The position numbers and the translations under genes were made by a program. Below, piece after piece: positions 18,034 through 28,281 of a DNA stretch of 64,000 nucleotides. The DNA is from Lachnospiraceae bacterium (lineage in GTDB: Bacteria; Bacillota; Clostridia; Lachnospirales; Lachnospiraceae). The stretch lies in NCBI GenBank assembly GCA_017396555.1, contig JAFQLS010000002.1:32379-96378 (forward strand). Reading direction: 5' to 3'. Each line of letters opens with the position of its first letter. Position 1 is the stretch's first letter. The notes beneath the pieces were generated by a model that saw nothing but the letters and a program-made list of their open reading frames with translations, did not search any database and was not told where the DNA came from.

Positions 18034-19302
18034 TTATTGTATTTCTTCTTGAATTTTTAACAAACGATTATATTTAGCTGTTCTTTCACCTCTGCAAGGA
18101 GCTCCCGTCTTAATAAAACCTGTATTTAATCCAACTGATAAATCCGCAATAATTGTATCTTCTGTCTCTCCTGAACGATGTGACATTATCGTTTTATAGC
18201 CATTATCTTTTGCTAATTTTATAGCATTCATTGTCTCTGTCAATGTTCCAATTTGATTTGGTTTAATCAGGATAGCATTTGCACACCCCTCATCAATACC
18301 CTTTTGCAAACGTTCTGTATTAGTAACAAATAAATCATCACCTACAAGCATTATCTTATCACCCAAACGTTTTGTAAGCTTCTTCCAGCCTTCCCAGTCC
18401 TCTTCATCAAGACCATCCTCCAATGATATTATTGGAAAATGATTGACAAGCTTCTCATAATAATCAATCATTTCGTCAGCATCTCTGGCAACCCCTTTTT
18501 CAAGGACTTTACTTTCACCCGGGAATACATACCTCTTTAAGTTAGAATCATATAACTCACTTGCTGCTGCATCAATTGCAATAGATATATCCTTACCTGT
18601 TTCATACCCTGCAATCTTAACTGCCTCACATATAAAGGTTAACACCTCAACAGCATCCTTAAGATTTGGTGCAAAGCCACCTTCATCACCAACACCGGTT
18701 GACATTCCCTTTTTAACTAAAAGCTTCTTAAGACACTGATATACTTCACAGCACATTCTTAAACCTTCCTTAAAATTAGGTGCTCCTATTGGCATAATCA
18801 TAAATTCCTGAAAATCAACCGTGTTATCTGCGTGCTTACCTCCATTTAAAATGTTCATCATAGGTATAGGAAGTGTTTTACCATTAATACCACCAATATA
18901 TCTGTATAATGGCATTTCATATTTCTTTGCTGCCGCATCTGCTATTGCAAGTGACACACCTAGCATCGCGTTCGCTCCAAGATTACTTTTATTTGGTGTC
19001 TCGTCTAAAGTAAGCATAAGCTTATCAAGCATCTCCTGTCTAGTAACCTTTACACCCTTTAAACCCTTATTTATAACAGTTTCAATGTTAGTAACAGCAT
19101 TTTCTACACCTTGCTTAAAAAATCTATCTGTTCCATCTCTAAGCTCAACTGCCTCATATTTTCCTGTAGATGCACCCGAAGGCACACAGGCACATCCTGT
19201 AGTTCCATCTAACAATTCAACCTCTGCCAAAACTGTAGGATTTCCTCTCGAATCAATTATTTCTCGTCCTCGTATTTCAGTTATTTCTAAAAATTTATGC
19301 AT
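18034..19302 (-). CDS. eno: Enolase
   Basis: 422 aa from ATG 19302, with AAGGAGG about nine nt upstream. Motifs: [66 protein letters not shown] and SHRSGETED. It converts 2-phosphoglycerate to phosphoenolpyruvate in glycolysis. It lies 60 nt downstream of capA and upstream of secG. Confidence 0.97.
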   Translation of the reverse strand: MHKFLEITEIRGREIIDSRGNPTVLAEVELLDGTTGCACVPSGASTGKYEAVELRDGTDRFFKQGVENAVTNIETVINKGLKGVKVTRQEMLDKLMLTLDETPNKSNLGANAMLGVSLAIADAAAKKYEMPLYRYIGGINGKTLPIPMMNILNGGKHADNTVDFQEFMIMPIGAPNFKEGLRMCCEVYQCLKKLLVKKGMSTGVGDEGGFAPNLKDAVEVLTFICEAVKIAGYETGKDISIAIDAAASELYDSNLKRYVFPGESKVLEKGVARDADEMIDYYEKLVNHFPIISLEDGLDEEDWEGWKKLTKRLGDKIMLVGDDLFVTNTERLQKGIDEGCANAILIKPNQIGTLTETMNAIKLAKDNGYKTIMSHRSGETEDTIIADLSVGLNTGFIKTGAPCRGERTAKYNRLLKIQEEIQ

Positions 19303-19362
19303 AAAAAAAGGCCTCCTTATAAACTCATATTTATAAGTATGACCTTTTAAGTTCAAAATATA

Positions 19363-20598
19363 CTATTTTATCCAATCTCCAAGAACTTCGTTGGCTGTAT
19401 TCTGAAGTCGCTCAAGTGAAAATGATGAATCAAATCTATTGTAAATATCATGAATCTTTGCCATTTCTTCAGTATAATCACTTAAACGATATGTCTGAAT
19501 TAAAGGCTTTGCACCACGTCTGTCATTCTGAGTAACAATAGGAACCATACCTGTATTTTCTTCATCAATATATGTTCCTGTCTCATCTTTGATAATTGTA
19601 ACAGTTGCCATACCACCAAGCACCTCGTTAAGCTCCTGCTGATTTGAAATATAATTACCTACTGAGTAATAGCACAAAGACTTATTTCCTGCTTCTGTTT
19701 CAATCCATTCAACCTTCTCAAGCACATGTGGATGTGCACCAATTATCAAATCTACACCGGCATCCGTAAATATATTTGCCCAGTTTTTCTGCCAGTCAGA
19801 TGGCTCACCTAACCAATCTTCATTTCCCCAATGAGGAAATACAATAACGAAGTCAGCTTCTTCTTTTGCCTTCTGTATTTCACTAACAATAAGTTCTCTA
19901 TTACTATCGTCAAGAAGATTTACTCGATATTCTTCTCCCTCTGGAAGTACATAACCATTAAGTCCATATGTGTAATTGAACATTGCAAACTTGATTCCGT
20001 TTTTCTCAATATATTTAGGCTTACAAAGTTCTTCTGCTGTTTCGTTAAATCCAAGCATTGTAATGGCATCACCCTTTTTCTTCCAATATTCAATAGTATT
20101 GTGAACGCCTTGTATTCTTACATCCATTGAATGATTTGTTGCCTGTAAAACTACATCAAATCCAGCATCAACAATTGCATCTCCTACTTCATCAGGCGAA
20201 TTAAAGTTAGGATATCCGTCATATCCAAGTTCCGGTCCGCCAAGAACACTTTCCTGATTAACCACTGCTATATCTGCAGATTCAAAATCAGACTTCATTA
20301 TTTCAAATAAAAACTTGAAATCATAGCTTCCATCTTCCTGTAATCCTTCAGCAAGCAATGGAGTATGAATAAGAATATCACCAACAGCCACTAATTTGAC
20401 ACTTGTACTCTGAGGCTCTGGTTCTGTTGTAGGTTCCGTTGTAGGTTCTTCTGTCGTTTTTTCCTCTGTTGATTTAGTTGTAGTCTTTTGAGTTGCAGGC
20501 TCTTTGTCTGAAACCTTATAATCTGCATAAACAGCAACACCAACTAACGCAATCAAAGAAATCATCAAAACAATTAATAGTGCTTGAAATTTTTTCAT
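19363..20598 (-). CDS. CapA family (PGA_cap) membrane-anchored metallophosphatase-like protein
   Basis: 411 aa, starting at ATG 20598 or 20601. A signal-anchor helix (~5-27) is followed by a Thr/Glu/Pro-rich linker (~32-72). The rest is the CapA fold: VKLVAVGDILIHTPLL, VNQESVLGG, ATNHSMD, VFPHWGNE and IGAHPHVLEKVEW, which are the metal-binding motifs of the family. CapA-type proteins take part in poly-gamma-glutamate or other surface polymer handling; the actual substrate is not shown here. It sits between gpmI and eno, which is not a standard member of the glycolytic cluster. Confidence 0.85.
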   Translation of the reverse strand: MKKFQALLIVLMISLIALVGVAVYADYKVSDKEPATQKTTTKSTEEKTTEEPTTEPTTEPEPQSTSVKLVAVGDILIHTPLLAEGLQEDGSYDFKFLFEIMKSDFESADIAVVNQESVLGGPELGYDGYPNFNSPDEVGDAIVDAGFDVVLQATNHSMDVRIQGVHNTIEYWKKKGDAITMLGFNETAEELCKPKYIEKNGIKFAMFNYTYGLNGYVLPEGEEYRVNLLDDSNRELIVSEIQKAKEEADFVIVFPHWGNEDWLGEPSDWQKNWANIFTDAGVDLIIGAHPHVLEKVEWIETEAGNKSLCYYSVGNYISNQQELNEVLGGMATVTIIKDETGTYIDEENTGMVPIVTQNDRRGAKPLIQTYRLSDYTEEMAKIHDIYNRFDSSFSLERLQNTANEVLGDWIK

Positions 20599-20641
20599 CA
20601 TAATCTCCAATCCCTCATCATATGTTTTTTACAACAATAAA

Positions 20642-22183
20642 TTATTTAACAATAAGTGACTTACCTGTCATTTCAACAGGCTGCTCTAATCCCATAATCT
20701 CAATAAGTGTAGGTACGATATCTGCAAGACATCCGCCCTCTCTTAACTTATAAACAGGATCAGCATTTACAAGGATAAATGGTACCGGATTAGTTGTATG
20801 CGCTGTAAAGCTTGCTCCTGTTTCATAATCAACAAGCTGCTCTGCGTTACCATGGTCTGCACAAATGAACATCTGTCCATCAACTTCCCTGATAGCCTCT
20901 ACAGCTCTGCCTACACATTCATCCACAGCCTCTACGGCCTTAATTGCAGCTTCTTCAATTCCTGTATGTCCAACCATATCCGGATTAGCAAAGTTAATAA
21001 TTATTACGTCATATTTCTGGCTCTTAATAGCCTCTACTAATTTATCACATACCTCGTAGGCACTCATTTCAGGCTTAAGGTCATATGTTGCAACCTCCTT
21101 AGGTGAATTAACAAGAATTCTGTCTTCACCTTCATTTGGTTCTTCCACACCACCGTTAAAGAAGAATGTAACGTGTGCATACTTCTCAGTTTCAGCGATT
21201 CTTGCCTGCTTAAGTCCCTTATTTGCAAGATATTCACCAAATGTATTAGTTACCTCTACCTTCTTAAATGCGATTAATTTATTTGGAATAGTTACATCAT
21301 ATTCTGTAAAGCATACAAATACTACATCAAGTCTGTCTCCTCTATCAAATCCATTGAAATCATCAGCACAAAATGCTCTTGTTATCTGACGTGCTCTATC
21401 CGGTCTAAAGTTACAGAATACTACTGAATCACCATTCTGTACCACACCAACTGCTGCGCCATCCTTTTCAATAACTGTTGGAAGAACAAATTCATCATTA
21501 ACATCCTGTTCATACGAGTCTGCAATTGCCTGTACAGGATCAGTCGCCTTAACGCCTTCACCCTTAGTAATAGCATCATAAGCCTTAACAACTCTATCCC
21601 AGTTATTATCTCTATCCATCGCATAATAACGCCCAGTAACTGTTGCCACTTCACCAACACCGATTTCAGCCATCTTAGCAACCATCTCTTCCATAAATCC
21701 CTTACCTGATGTAGGAGCTGTATCTCTACCATCAAGGAATGCATGCATATATACCTTGTTAAGACCAAATCTCTTAGCCATTTCTATCGCACCGTAAATA
21801 TGTGTATTATGACTATGAACACCACCATCTGATAAAAGACCAAATAAGTGAAGAGCACTGTCATTCTTCTTACAATTTTCCATTGCCTTAACTAATTCTT
21901 CATTTGTAAAGAATGTTTCGTCCTGAATTTCTTTTGTAATTCTTGTAAGCTCCTGATATACAATTCTACCAGCACCCATATTAAGATGACCAACCTCTGA
22001 GTTACCCATCTGACCATCCGGTAAACCAACTGCCATACCACTTGCATTTCCCTTTACAAAAGGACATTCAGCCATTAATTTATCTAAAACAGGAGTCTTT
22101 CCCTGCGCAACGGCATTTCCCTTAGCCTCCTCATTTAAACCATATCCATCAAGAATCATTAATACTGTAGGTTTCTTACTCAT
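20642..22183 (-). CDS. gpmI: 2,3-bisphosphoglycerate-independent phosphoglycerate mutase
   Basis: 513 aa, AAGGAG nine nt before ATG. N-terminal DGYGLNEE, nucleophile Ser in MGNSEVGHLNMGAGR (~63), DGRDTAP and the Mn-binding CADHGNAEQ near the C-terminus mark the alkaline-phosphatase-type mutase. It interconverts 3- and 2-phosphoglycerate and needs Mn2+. It has its own promoter. Confidence 0.97.
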   Translation of the reverse strand: MSKKPTVLMILDGYGLNEEAKGNAVAQGKTPVLDKLMAECPFVKGNASGMAVGLPDGQMGNSEVGHLNMGAGRIVYQELTRITKEIQDETFFTNEELVKAMENCKKNDSALHLFGLLSDGGVHSHNTHIYGAIEMAKRFGLNKVYMHAFLDGRDTAPTSGKGFMEEMVAKMAEIGVGEVATVTGRYYAMDRDNNWDRVVKAYDAITKGEGVKATDPVQAIADSYEQDVNDEFVLPTVIEKDGAAVGVVQNGDSVVFCNFRPDRARQITRAFCADDFNGFDRGDRLDVVFVCFTEYDVTIPNKLIAFKKVEVTNTFGEYLANKGLKQARIAETEKYAHVTFFFNGGVEEPNEGEDRILVNSPKEVATYDLKPEMSAYEVCDKLVEAIKSQKYDVIIINFANPDMVGHTGIEEAAIKAVEAVDECVGRAVEAIREVDGQMFICADHGNAEQLVDYETGASFTAHTTNPVPFILVNADPVYKLREGGCLADIVPTLIEIMGLEQPVEMTGKSLIVK

Positions 22184-22225
22184 TTTAAAATTCTCCTTCT
22201 ATATAATTTAGCTTTTCACTTGTAT

Positions 22226-22254
22226 AATATACCTTTTTAATAAAATGTTGTCAA
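22226..22254 (-). promoter_or_regulatory. gpmI promoter
   Basis: On the minus strand -35 TTGACA (22249-22254), 17-nt spacer, -10 TATATT (22226-22231). gpmI is thus separately transcribed from the TIR gene upstream. Confidence 0.7.
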
Positions 22255-22267
22255 TTAGATAAAACAA

Positions 22268-23677
22268 TTAATCCAATTTAGTTAAATCAACAGTGATAGC
22301 CGGACGAATACCAAAACCCTCTGCTCCAACATAAAAGCTTCCGTCAATAGGTTCTGACGCCGAATCAATACTTACCATATAACATTTAGAAGGACTATCA
22401 TTAACCGGTGTTCTAAGTCTCCATAATAAAGTATCTGTTTCATATCCCTCCTGCATCATTTCGGTATATGTAAGTGTTTCATCCTTATCAATAGCATCCT
22501 TAGTCGGCTTAGCATAAATCTGAAGTCCGGCTTCCTTTAACCAATCAACCTCGTCTACTGATAGCAAAAACACCTTATCATTAGTTTCTACTATCTCTTT
22601 ATCAGACAGCATATTTCCTTCAGTCGAAATTGTTTTTTCGATAATTGCATTTCTTTCTTCTTCTGTAAAATTATATAAAAATCCAGGTTCTACATCATAT
22701 CCATTGGAATTATCTGCAAATCTCTTTGATTCAGGTACAAAATCTGTATATTCTACGATTTTATCAGAAGAGTTTAACCATTTTCTAATGGTTGATGTTT
22801 CCCAACTATTTTCTCCAAATGCATATGCCTGTACTTCCATATCTGTATTGGCAAGTGCATCACTAAACACCTGATTTTCACCGTTATACAAACCCCATTT
22901 TTCTTTAGAAGGATTAAAGCCCTTCATAGTCAAAATATCTTTGGATAATAATACAGCCTCTTTTCCATCTTCTGATATTTTAATAACATACCAAACAATA
23001 TCCGCATTATTATATCTTCCAAATACCACTTCTTCTCCCAGCTTGGCATTTTTAATTGTCTGAGAATTTATAGATGCTTCCATATTATCTTCACTTGATG
23101 AATCCTCATTATGTTCTATCATAGTACTTTCAATATTATGCTTATTACCACTTTTAACAATAAAACTGCCAACTATTATTGCAATAGAAACAACAAGGGC
23201 AGACACACCGATAACCATAGGAAGTATCGACTTAAAAACTTTCTTTTGAGGTTCTGCCACAGGAGTACTTTCCGGCTTATCATCTTTATTATTTTTACCG
23301 TCTAATTCATTTATACTTTTAACAATTTCAGCAAAGCCCGCCTCCGAAGCATTAATCCATTGGTGAGTCATAAGGAAATATTCCATTGACTTAGATAATT
23401 CCACTTCTTCAAGCTTATATAGAATTATTGGAATAGATTTACTAACCGCTCTCTCAACTTCTCTTAATATATGTGGGGATTCATTTGCTTCCTTTGATAA
23501 TAGTAATACCATTACATCTGAATTATCTATTCCGATTACTATCTCAGATGCATATTCATGTCCCAATCTGATATCTCTTGGGGCAATGAAGCATTTATGC
23601 CCTGCATCCTCTATATCTTTACATAATTTCTGAGCAAGCCCTGCGTTAACAGATGAATGTGATATAAATATATTCAA
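22268..23677 (-). CDS. TIR domain - transmembrane - DUF6273 protein
   Basis: 469 aa from a TTG start at 23677, which sits eight nt after AAAGAGG; the GTG at 23686 abuts that site. Residues 1-130 are a TIR domain: NIFISHSSVNAGLAQKLC, CFIAPRDI, VMVLLLSKEANESPHILREVERA with the Glu at the usual catalytic NADase position. One membrane helix follows (~152-176). Residues ~205-468 are a DUF6273 (formylglycine-enzyme-like) domain: VWYVIKI, AVLLSKDIL, WRLRTPV, GIRPAITVDL. TIR is predicted cytosolic and DUF6273 outside the cell. It could be a receptor-type NADase or a scaffold; the function is inferred. Confidence 0.8.
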   Translation of the reverse strand: MNIFISHSSVNAGLAQKLCKDIEDAGHKCFIAPRDIRLGHEYASEIVIGIDNSDVMVLLLSKEANESPHILREVERAVSKSIPIILYKLEEVELSKSMEYFLMTHQWINASEAGFAEIVKSINELDGKNNKDDKPESTPVAEPQKKVFKSILPMVIGVSALVVSIAIIVGSFIVKSGNKHNIESTMIEHNEDSSSEDNMEASINSQTIKNAKLGEEVVFGRYNNADIVWYVIKISEDGKEAVLLSKDILTMKGFNPSKEKWGLYNGENQVFSDALANTDMEVQAYAFGENSWETSTIRKWLNSSDKIVEYTDFVPESKRFADNSNGYDVEPGFLYNFTEEERNAIIEKTISTEGNMLSDKEIVETNDKVFLLSVDEVDWLKEAGLQIYAKPTKDAIDKDETLTYTEMMQEGYETDTLLWRLRTPVNDSPSKCYMVSIDSASEPIDGSFYVGAEGFGIRPAITVDLTKLD

Positions 23678-23714
23678 AACTAACACCTCTTTATCTTTTC
23701 TAATTACAGATTAC

Positions 23715-24626
23715 TTAGACTATCACCGAACTGATCAAACCAATTATTATTACTAAAAATACTATAGCATAAATGATTTTTATTATTTTTCTTGATTTTG
23801 GTATCGGAATATTAGACATATCTGTATCTAAAGTTATTTGTTCCGGTATATACTCATTACTATTTTCTATCGCTTCTAAATACCTTTTCGATAGTTCTGA
23901 ATAACGAAAAGCCGGCGCGGTAGCTATTACATCATTAAACAATTCAGTAGCTTTATCAAAATCACCACATTTATAACAACAAATAGCATATGTAAATTTT
24001 ACAGAAACATCATTTAATTTTATTTTGTTTTGATTTTTCTTTTGCCCTAAATAAATTTTTTCGTAAAGTTCTTTTGCAGCTGAGAACTCACCCAATAAGT
24101 AAAATTCAACAAACTTAAAATAAATAAACTTCTCTTTTATCTTGTTTCCATTCTTATTGGTTGCTACATAGTTTTTAAACATTTCATTTACTTTGCCAAG
24201 ATTTTCAAAATCGCCCATTTCAAAGTAACAACGAGCAAGCATAAGTAAATAAAAATGCTTATATTTCTCATACTTTTTATTTTCAAGTTTTATATTACAA
24301 ATATTAATTGCTTTATTATAATCGCCCGAATAATATGCGATATATAGATGTTCAAGCAGATTATTTGAAACAAATTTTCCTGTTTCTATTAAATCAATAT
24401 ATTTAGGAAGATTCATTTCTGTTGTTAAAATAGAATTAAAGAATTTATTATAAAGAATCATTCCGAATATTTTAATGGATAAAACTGCCACAAGTAGTGA
24501 TAAATAATACACAAAATAGTTATCAGTTAAATACAACAGTAGTATTGTGATTATTACAAATACAACACCCACACCTATCAAACTAAGTCTGTATTTATTT
24601 ATTATTGATTTTGCATTGTAGTTCAC
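23715..24626 (-). CDS. Membrane protein with TPR-like repeats
   Basis: 303 aa from a GTG start behind AGGTG. Two hydrophobic helices at ~13-33 and ~36-57, a helical repeat region (~85-255) with TPR-like units such as HLYIAYYSGDYNKAINICN and FTYAICCYKCGDFDKATELF, and a C-terminal membrane helix (~280-302). It lies 37 nt upstream of the TIR gene on the same strand, so the two are probably one unit inserted between tpiA and gpmI. Role unknown; a partner of the TIR protein is a reasonable guess. Confidence 0.7.
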   Translation of the reverse strand: MNYNAKSIINKYRLSLIGVGVVFVIITILLLYLTDNYFVYYLSLLVAVLSIKIFGMILYNKFFNSILTTEMNLPKYIDLIETGKFVSNNLLEHLYIAYYSGDYNKAINICNIKLENKKYEKYKHFYLLMLARCYFEMGDFENLGKVNEMFKNYVATNKNGNKIKEKFIYFKFVEFYLLGEFSAAKELYEKIYLGQKKNQNKIKLNDVSVKFTYAICCYKCGDFDKATELFNDVIATAPAFRYSELSKRYLEAIENSNEYIPEQITLDTDMSNIPIPKSRKIIKIIYAIVFLVIIIGLISSVIV

Positions 24627-24712
24627 TATAACACCTCACTTCATAGGTATTATATATTATAAGCTAAATAAAAGCAATATTGGGTCTGATAAAGGGTTTG
24701 GGCAAATACAGC

Positions 24713-24765
24713 AAAAAAGGAGCTGACACTCCAAGAAAATTCTTCTTCAAAGTGACAGTCTCCTC
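24713..24765 (-). terminator. tpiA terminator
   Basis: GGAG-A-CTGTCACT pairs with AGTGTCAGCTCC and is followed by TTTTTT on the minus strand, 22 nt after the tpiA stop. Confidence 0.8.
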
Positions 24766-24786
24766 TTATGAAATAATTTGACTATA

Positions 24787-25536
24787 TTATTTATAATTTA
24801 CAATCTGACCAAAATCAGCCTTAAGTGATGCTCCACCAACTAATCCGCCATCGATATTCTCTTTAGCGAATAATTCAGCTGCATTGTTAGCACCTACAGA
24901 ACCACCATACTGGATTCTGATTGCTGCTGCTGTAGCATCATCATAGATTTCAGCGATACATTCACGAATTGCTGCACATACTTCTTCTGCCTGTTCAGAA
25001 GTAGCTGTCTTACCTGTTCCAATTGCCCAGATTGGCTCGTAAGCAATAACTGCTTCCTTAGCCTGATCTGCTGTAACATTTAAGAAAGCAATCTTAATCT
25101 GCTGACGAATCCAGTCAATTGTAATTCCCTGTTCTCTCTGTGTTAAAGATTCACCACAGCAGATGATAGGTGTAATTCCGTGTTCGAAAGCCTTTAATAC
25201 CTTCTTATTAACTGTTTCATCTGTTTCAGCGAAGTATTCTCTTCTTTCTGAATGCCCGATAATTACATATTTAACTCCAACATCTGTTAACATATTTGGA
25301 GCGATTTCTCCTGTATAAGCACCACTTTCTTCATAGTACATATTCTCTGCACCGATAGAAATGTTGCTTCCCTTAGCAGCTTCCATAGCTGGAATGATAG
25401 AAATAGCTGGTACACAGAATACAACATCTACTTCTTCATTAGCAACTAATGGCTTTAATTCATTGATTAATGCAACTGCTTCACTTGGAGTCTTATTCAT
25501 TTTCCAGTTTCCTGCAATAATTTTCTTTCTTGCCAT
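24787..25536 (-). CDS. tpiA: Triosephosphate isomerase
   Basis: 249 aa with AAGGAGA before the [11 protein letters not shown] (catalytic Lys), IIGHSERR (catalytic His) and [12 protein letters not shown] (catalytic Glu) are intact, as are the phosphate-loop GGSV and GGLVGGASL. It interconverts DHAP and glyceraldehyde-3-phosphate. Confidence 0.97.
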   Translation of the reverse strand: MARKKIIAGNWKMNKTPSEAVALINELKPLVANEEVDVVFCVPAISIIPAMEAAKGSNISIGAENMYYEESGAYTGEIAPNMLTDVGVKYVIIGHSERREYFAETDETVNKKVLKAFEHGITPIICCGESLTQREQGITIDWIRQQIKIAFLNVTADQAKEAVIAYEPIWAIGTGKTATSEQAEEVCAAIRECIAEIYDDATAAAIRIQYGGSVGANNAAELFAKENIDGGLVGGASLKADFGQIVNYK

Positions 25537-25581
25537 GATTGTTTCTCCTTACTATTCTATAATATTGTACTCGCACTTTGT

Positions 25582-25640
25582 CTGATAGAAAATGTATGTT
25601 TACAAACATTTTCTATCAGCACGCGGACTGTCGCCCGCTA
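25582..25640. repeat. Palindrome plus GC-rich segment (repeat element)
   Basis: CTGATAGAAAATGT and its exact complement form a 14-bp stem with a 10-nt loop at 25582-25619. A GC-rich segment CACGCGGACTGTCGCCCGC follows, sharing its core with the element at 12309-12422. Confidence 0.45.
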
Positions 25641-25699
25641 ACACACCACAAAAATGAATGGAATTATGCAAGCATATTCCATTCTTTTTGTGGTGTGTT
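25640..25699. terminator. Long hairpin after pgk
   Basis: AACACACCACAAAAA-T-GAATGGAAT pairs with ATTCCATTC-T-TTTTGTGGTGTGTT, about 24 bp. It lies 80 nt after the pgk stop. There is no clear T-run, so a processing or mRNA-protection role is as likely as termination. Confidence 0.5.
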
Positions 25700-25721
25700 G
25701 AAGTGCTCGTAGTTTTCGCGT

Positions 25722-25800
25722 TTATCGTTTGCTGCAGGCAACCAAGGTGTTGCTGCAACACTTTCAAGTATCTAACTACTTCTACTTATCGTTTGCTGCA
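25722..25800 (-). repeat. 15-bp direct repeat of the pgk 3' end
   Basis: TGCAGCAAACGATAA, the end of the pgk coding sequence (25786-25800), recurs exactly at 25722-25736 just downstream. GTGTTGCAGCAACAC lies between. It looks like a partial 3'-end duplication. Confidence 0.6.
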
Positions 25801-26978
25801 GCAACACCTGGTAATTCCTTACCTTCAAGGAATTCAAGAGAAGCTCCACCACCTGTTGAAATGTGTGTCATCTTGTCACCAAATCCAAGGTTGTTAACTG
25901 CTGCTGCTGAGTCACCACCACCGATGATTGTTGTTGCATCGATTGCTGCTAATGCTTCAGCTACTGCAATTGTACCACCTGCGAAGTTAGGCATTTCGAA
26001 ACATCCCATTGGTCCATTCCATACTACTGTCTTAGCACTCTTAATTGCATCAGCGAATAATTCTCTTGACTTTGGTCCGATATCAAGACCTTCCATATCT
26101 GCTGGAATCTCTCCACGTCCTACAACCTTGAAGTTAGCATCGTTAGAGAAGTCATCAGCTACAACTGTATCTACAGGAATTAATAACTTAACGCCCTTAG
26201 CTTCAGCTTTCTTTTCCATTTCAAGTGCATATTCCTTGTAATCCTCTTCAAGAAGTGACTTACCAACTTCTTCACCGTGAGCTGCCATAAATGTATATGC
26301 CATACCACCACCGATGATAAGAGTATCAACCTTATCAAGAAGATTTTCGATTACTGGAATCTTAGAAGAAACCTTAGCGCCGCCAAGAATAGCTACAAAT
26401 GGTCTCTCAGGATTATTTACTGCATTTCCAAGGAAATCAATTTCCTTCTGCATTAAATAACCAACTACTGCTGTATCTACAAATTCTGTTACACCTACAT
26501 TTGAGCAGTGTGCTCTATGAGCTGTACCAAAAGCATCATTTACAAATACATCACAAAGGCTAGCAAGCTCCTTGCTGAAAGCTTCACCATTCTTTGTCTC
26601 TTCTGCACGGTAACGTGTATTTTCAAGAAGGATTACATCTCCATCGTTCATAGCTGCTACAGCTGCTTTAGCATTTTCACCAACTACTGTATCATCTGCT
26701 GCAAACTTAACTTCCTGTCCTAATAATTCTGATAATCTCTTAGCAACTGGAGCTAAAGATAATTCAGGCTTAGCTTCTCCCTTTGGTTTACCAAGATGTG
26801 AACAAAGGATAAGCTTTCCTCCATCTGCGATTAACTTCTTAAGTGTTGGAAGTGCAGCAACAAGACGATTTTCGTCTGTAATATTTCTTTCTGCATCAAG
26901 TGGAACGTTGAAATCACAACGAACTAATACTCTCTGTCCTTTTACATTGATATCATCTACTGATTTTTTGTTAAGCAT
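25782..26978 (-). CDS. pgk: Phosphoglycerate kinase
   Basis: 398 aa from ATG 26978, behind [49 protein letters not shown] and the ATP-site GGGDSAAAV are all present. It makes ATP from 1,3-bisphosphoglycerate. It is 95 nt downstream of gap, past an attenuator-like hairpin. Confidence 0.97.
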   Translation of the reverse strand: MLNKKSVDDINVKGQRVLVRCDFNVPLDAERNITDENRLVAALPTLKKLIADGGKLILCSHLGKPKGEAKPELSLAPVAKRLSELLGQEVKFAADDTVVGENAKAAVAAMNDGDVILLENTRYRAEETKNGEAFSKELASLCDVFVNDAFGTAHRAHCSNVGVTEFVDTAVVGYLMQKEIDFLGNAVNNPERPFVAILGGAKVSSKIPVIENLLDKVDTLIIGGGMAYTFMAAHGEEVGKSLLEEDYKEYALEMEKKAEAKGVKLLIPVDTVVADDFSNDANFKVVGRGEIPADMEGLDIGPKSRELFADAIKSAKTVVWNGPMGCFEMPNFAGGTIAVAEALAAIDATTIIGGGDSAAAVNNLGFGDKMTHISTGGGASLEFLEGKELPGVAAANDK

Positions 26979-27013
26979 TGTAATTGCTCCTTTCAAAATA
27001 AATATTTTATACT

Positions 27014-27042
27014 AAAAACAGGTCCGGTCCTAAGACCGGACC
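27014..27042 (-). terminator. gap-pgk intergenic terminator/attenuator
   Basis: GGTCCGGTC and GACCGGACC form a perfect 9-bp GC-rich stem with a 4-nt loop, followed on the minus strand by TGTTTTTAG. Because pgk has no evident promoter of its own, partial read-through is likely, which would set gap expression above pgk. Confidence 0.7.
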
Positions 27043-27073
27043 CGCATAGGATCTAAATACTGTATGCTTATAA

Positions 27074-28087
27074 TTAAGCTAATTCAGCAAAATACTTGAT
27101 TGTTCTAACCATCTGGCTTGTGTATGAGTTTTCGTTATCATACCAAGAAACAACCTGTACTTCATATAAATCATCAGCAACCTTAGAAACCATTGTCTGT
27201 GTTGCATCAAATAATGAACCATATCTGATTCCTACGATATCTGAAGATACGATTTCATCTTCATTATATCCGAATGATTCAGAAGCTGCTGCCTTCATAG
27301 CTGCATTGATTCCTTCTTTAGTTACGTCTGTACCCTTAACAACTGCTGTTAAGATTGTTGTAGAACCTGTTGGAACAGGAACTCTCTGTGCAGAACCGAT
27401 TAACTTTCCGTTTAACTCTGGAATAACTAAGCCGATAGCCTTAGCTGCACCTGTTGAGTTAGGAACGATGTTAACAGCACCAGCACGTGCTCTTCTTAAA
27501 TCACCTTTTCTATGTGGTCCGTCAAGAATCATCTGATCACCTGTGTAAGCATGAATTGTTGACATAATACCTGACTGGATTGGTGCGTAATCATTAAGAG
27601 CCTTAGCCATAGGAGCTAAGCAGTTTGTTGTACAAGATGCTGCAGAGATGATTGTGTCATCTGCTGTTAATGTATTTTCATTTACGCTAAATACGATTGT
27701 CTTAAGGTCGTTACCAGCTGGAGCTGAAATAACTACTTTCTTAGCACCTGCATTGATATGAGCCTGTGACTTTTCCTTTGAGCAGTAGAAACCTGTACAC
27801 TCAAGAACTACGTCTACACCGATTTCTCCCCAAGGAAGTTCAGCTGCATTAGCCTTTGCATAAATCTTAATATTCTTTCCATCAACTGTAATTGAATCCT
27901 CGCCAGCTTCTACTGTATGTCCATCATATCTACCCTGTGATGAGTCATACTTTAATAAATGAGCTAACATTTTAGGATCTGTTAAATCGTTGATTGCTAC
28001 GATTTCATATCCTTCTGCTCCGAACATCTGTCTGAATGCAAGACGTCCGATACGTCCAAAACCATTGATTGCTACTTTTACTGCCAT
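27074..28087 (-). CDS. gap: Glyceraldehyde-3-phosphate dehydrogenase, type I
   Basis: 337 aa, TAGGAGG before the ATG. NAD-binding [15 protein letters not shown], active-site Cys in [13 protein letters not shown] (~149), and [19 protein letters not shown] and [13 protein letters not shown] near the end. Catalyses the NAD-dependent glycolytic step. It heads the gap-pgk part of the cluster from a good promoter. Confidence 0.97.
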   Translation of the reverse strand: MAVKVAINGFGRIGRLAFRQMFGAEGYEIVAINDLTDPKMLAHLLKYDSSQGRYDGHTVEAGEDSITVDGKNIKIYAKANAAELPWGEIGVDVVLECTGFYCSKEKSQAHINAGAKKVVISAPAGNDLKTIVFSVNENTLTADDTIISAASCTTNCLAPMAKALNDYAPIQSGIMSTIHAYTGDQMILDGPHRKGDLRRARAGAVNIVPNSTGAAKAIGLVIPELNGKLIGSAQRVPVPTGSTTILTAVVKGTDVTKEGINAAMKAAASESFGYNEDEIVSSDIVGIRYGSLFDATQTMVSKVADDLYEVQVVSWYDNENSYTSQMVRTIKYFAELA

Positions 28088-28155
28088 GATTATAATTCCT
28101 CCTAAAAGTTATATATAATGTGTTGAGTTTGTTAAAAAAAAATCAACCTGCGAAT

Positions 28156-28184
28156 ATTTTACCTAATTATGCTAAAAATATCAA
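28156..28184 (-). promoter_or_regulatory. gap promoter
   Basis: Minus strand -35 TTGATA (28179-28184), 17-nt spacer, -10 TAAAAT (28156-28161). Confidence 0.75.
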
Positions 28185-28220
28185 GACTTATTTTCAAAAT
28201 ATTACGAAAAGGTTATTTTG

Positions 28221-28249
28221 TTGCAAAAAAAGCCAAAATCATTTATTAT
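28221..28249 (+). promoter_or_regulatory. Promoter of the PHP phosphatase gene
   Basis: Plus strand -35 TTGCAA (28221-28226), 17-nt spacer, -10 TATTAT (28244-28249), divergent from gap. Confidence 0.6.
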
Positions 28250-28281
28250 ATTTAGTATTATTTACAAAAGGAGGACATTAT

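Noticed and set aside
18821-19336. 171-aa plus-strand ORF inside eno
   Set aside because: It is antisense to conserved enolase coding sequence, lacks a ribosome binding site, and reflects codon bias of the real gene.
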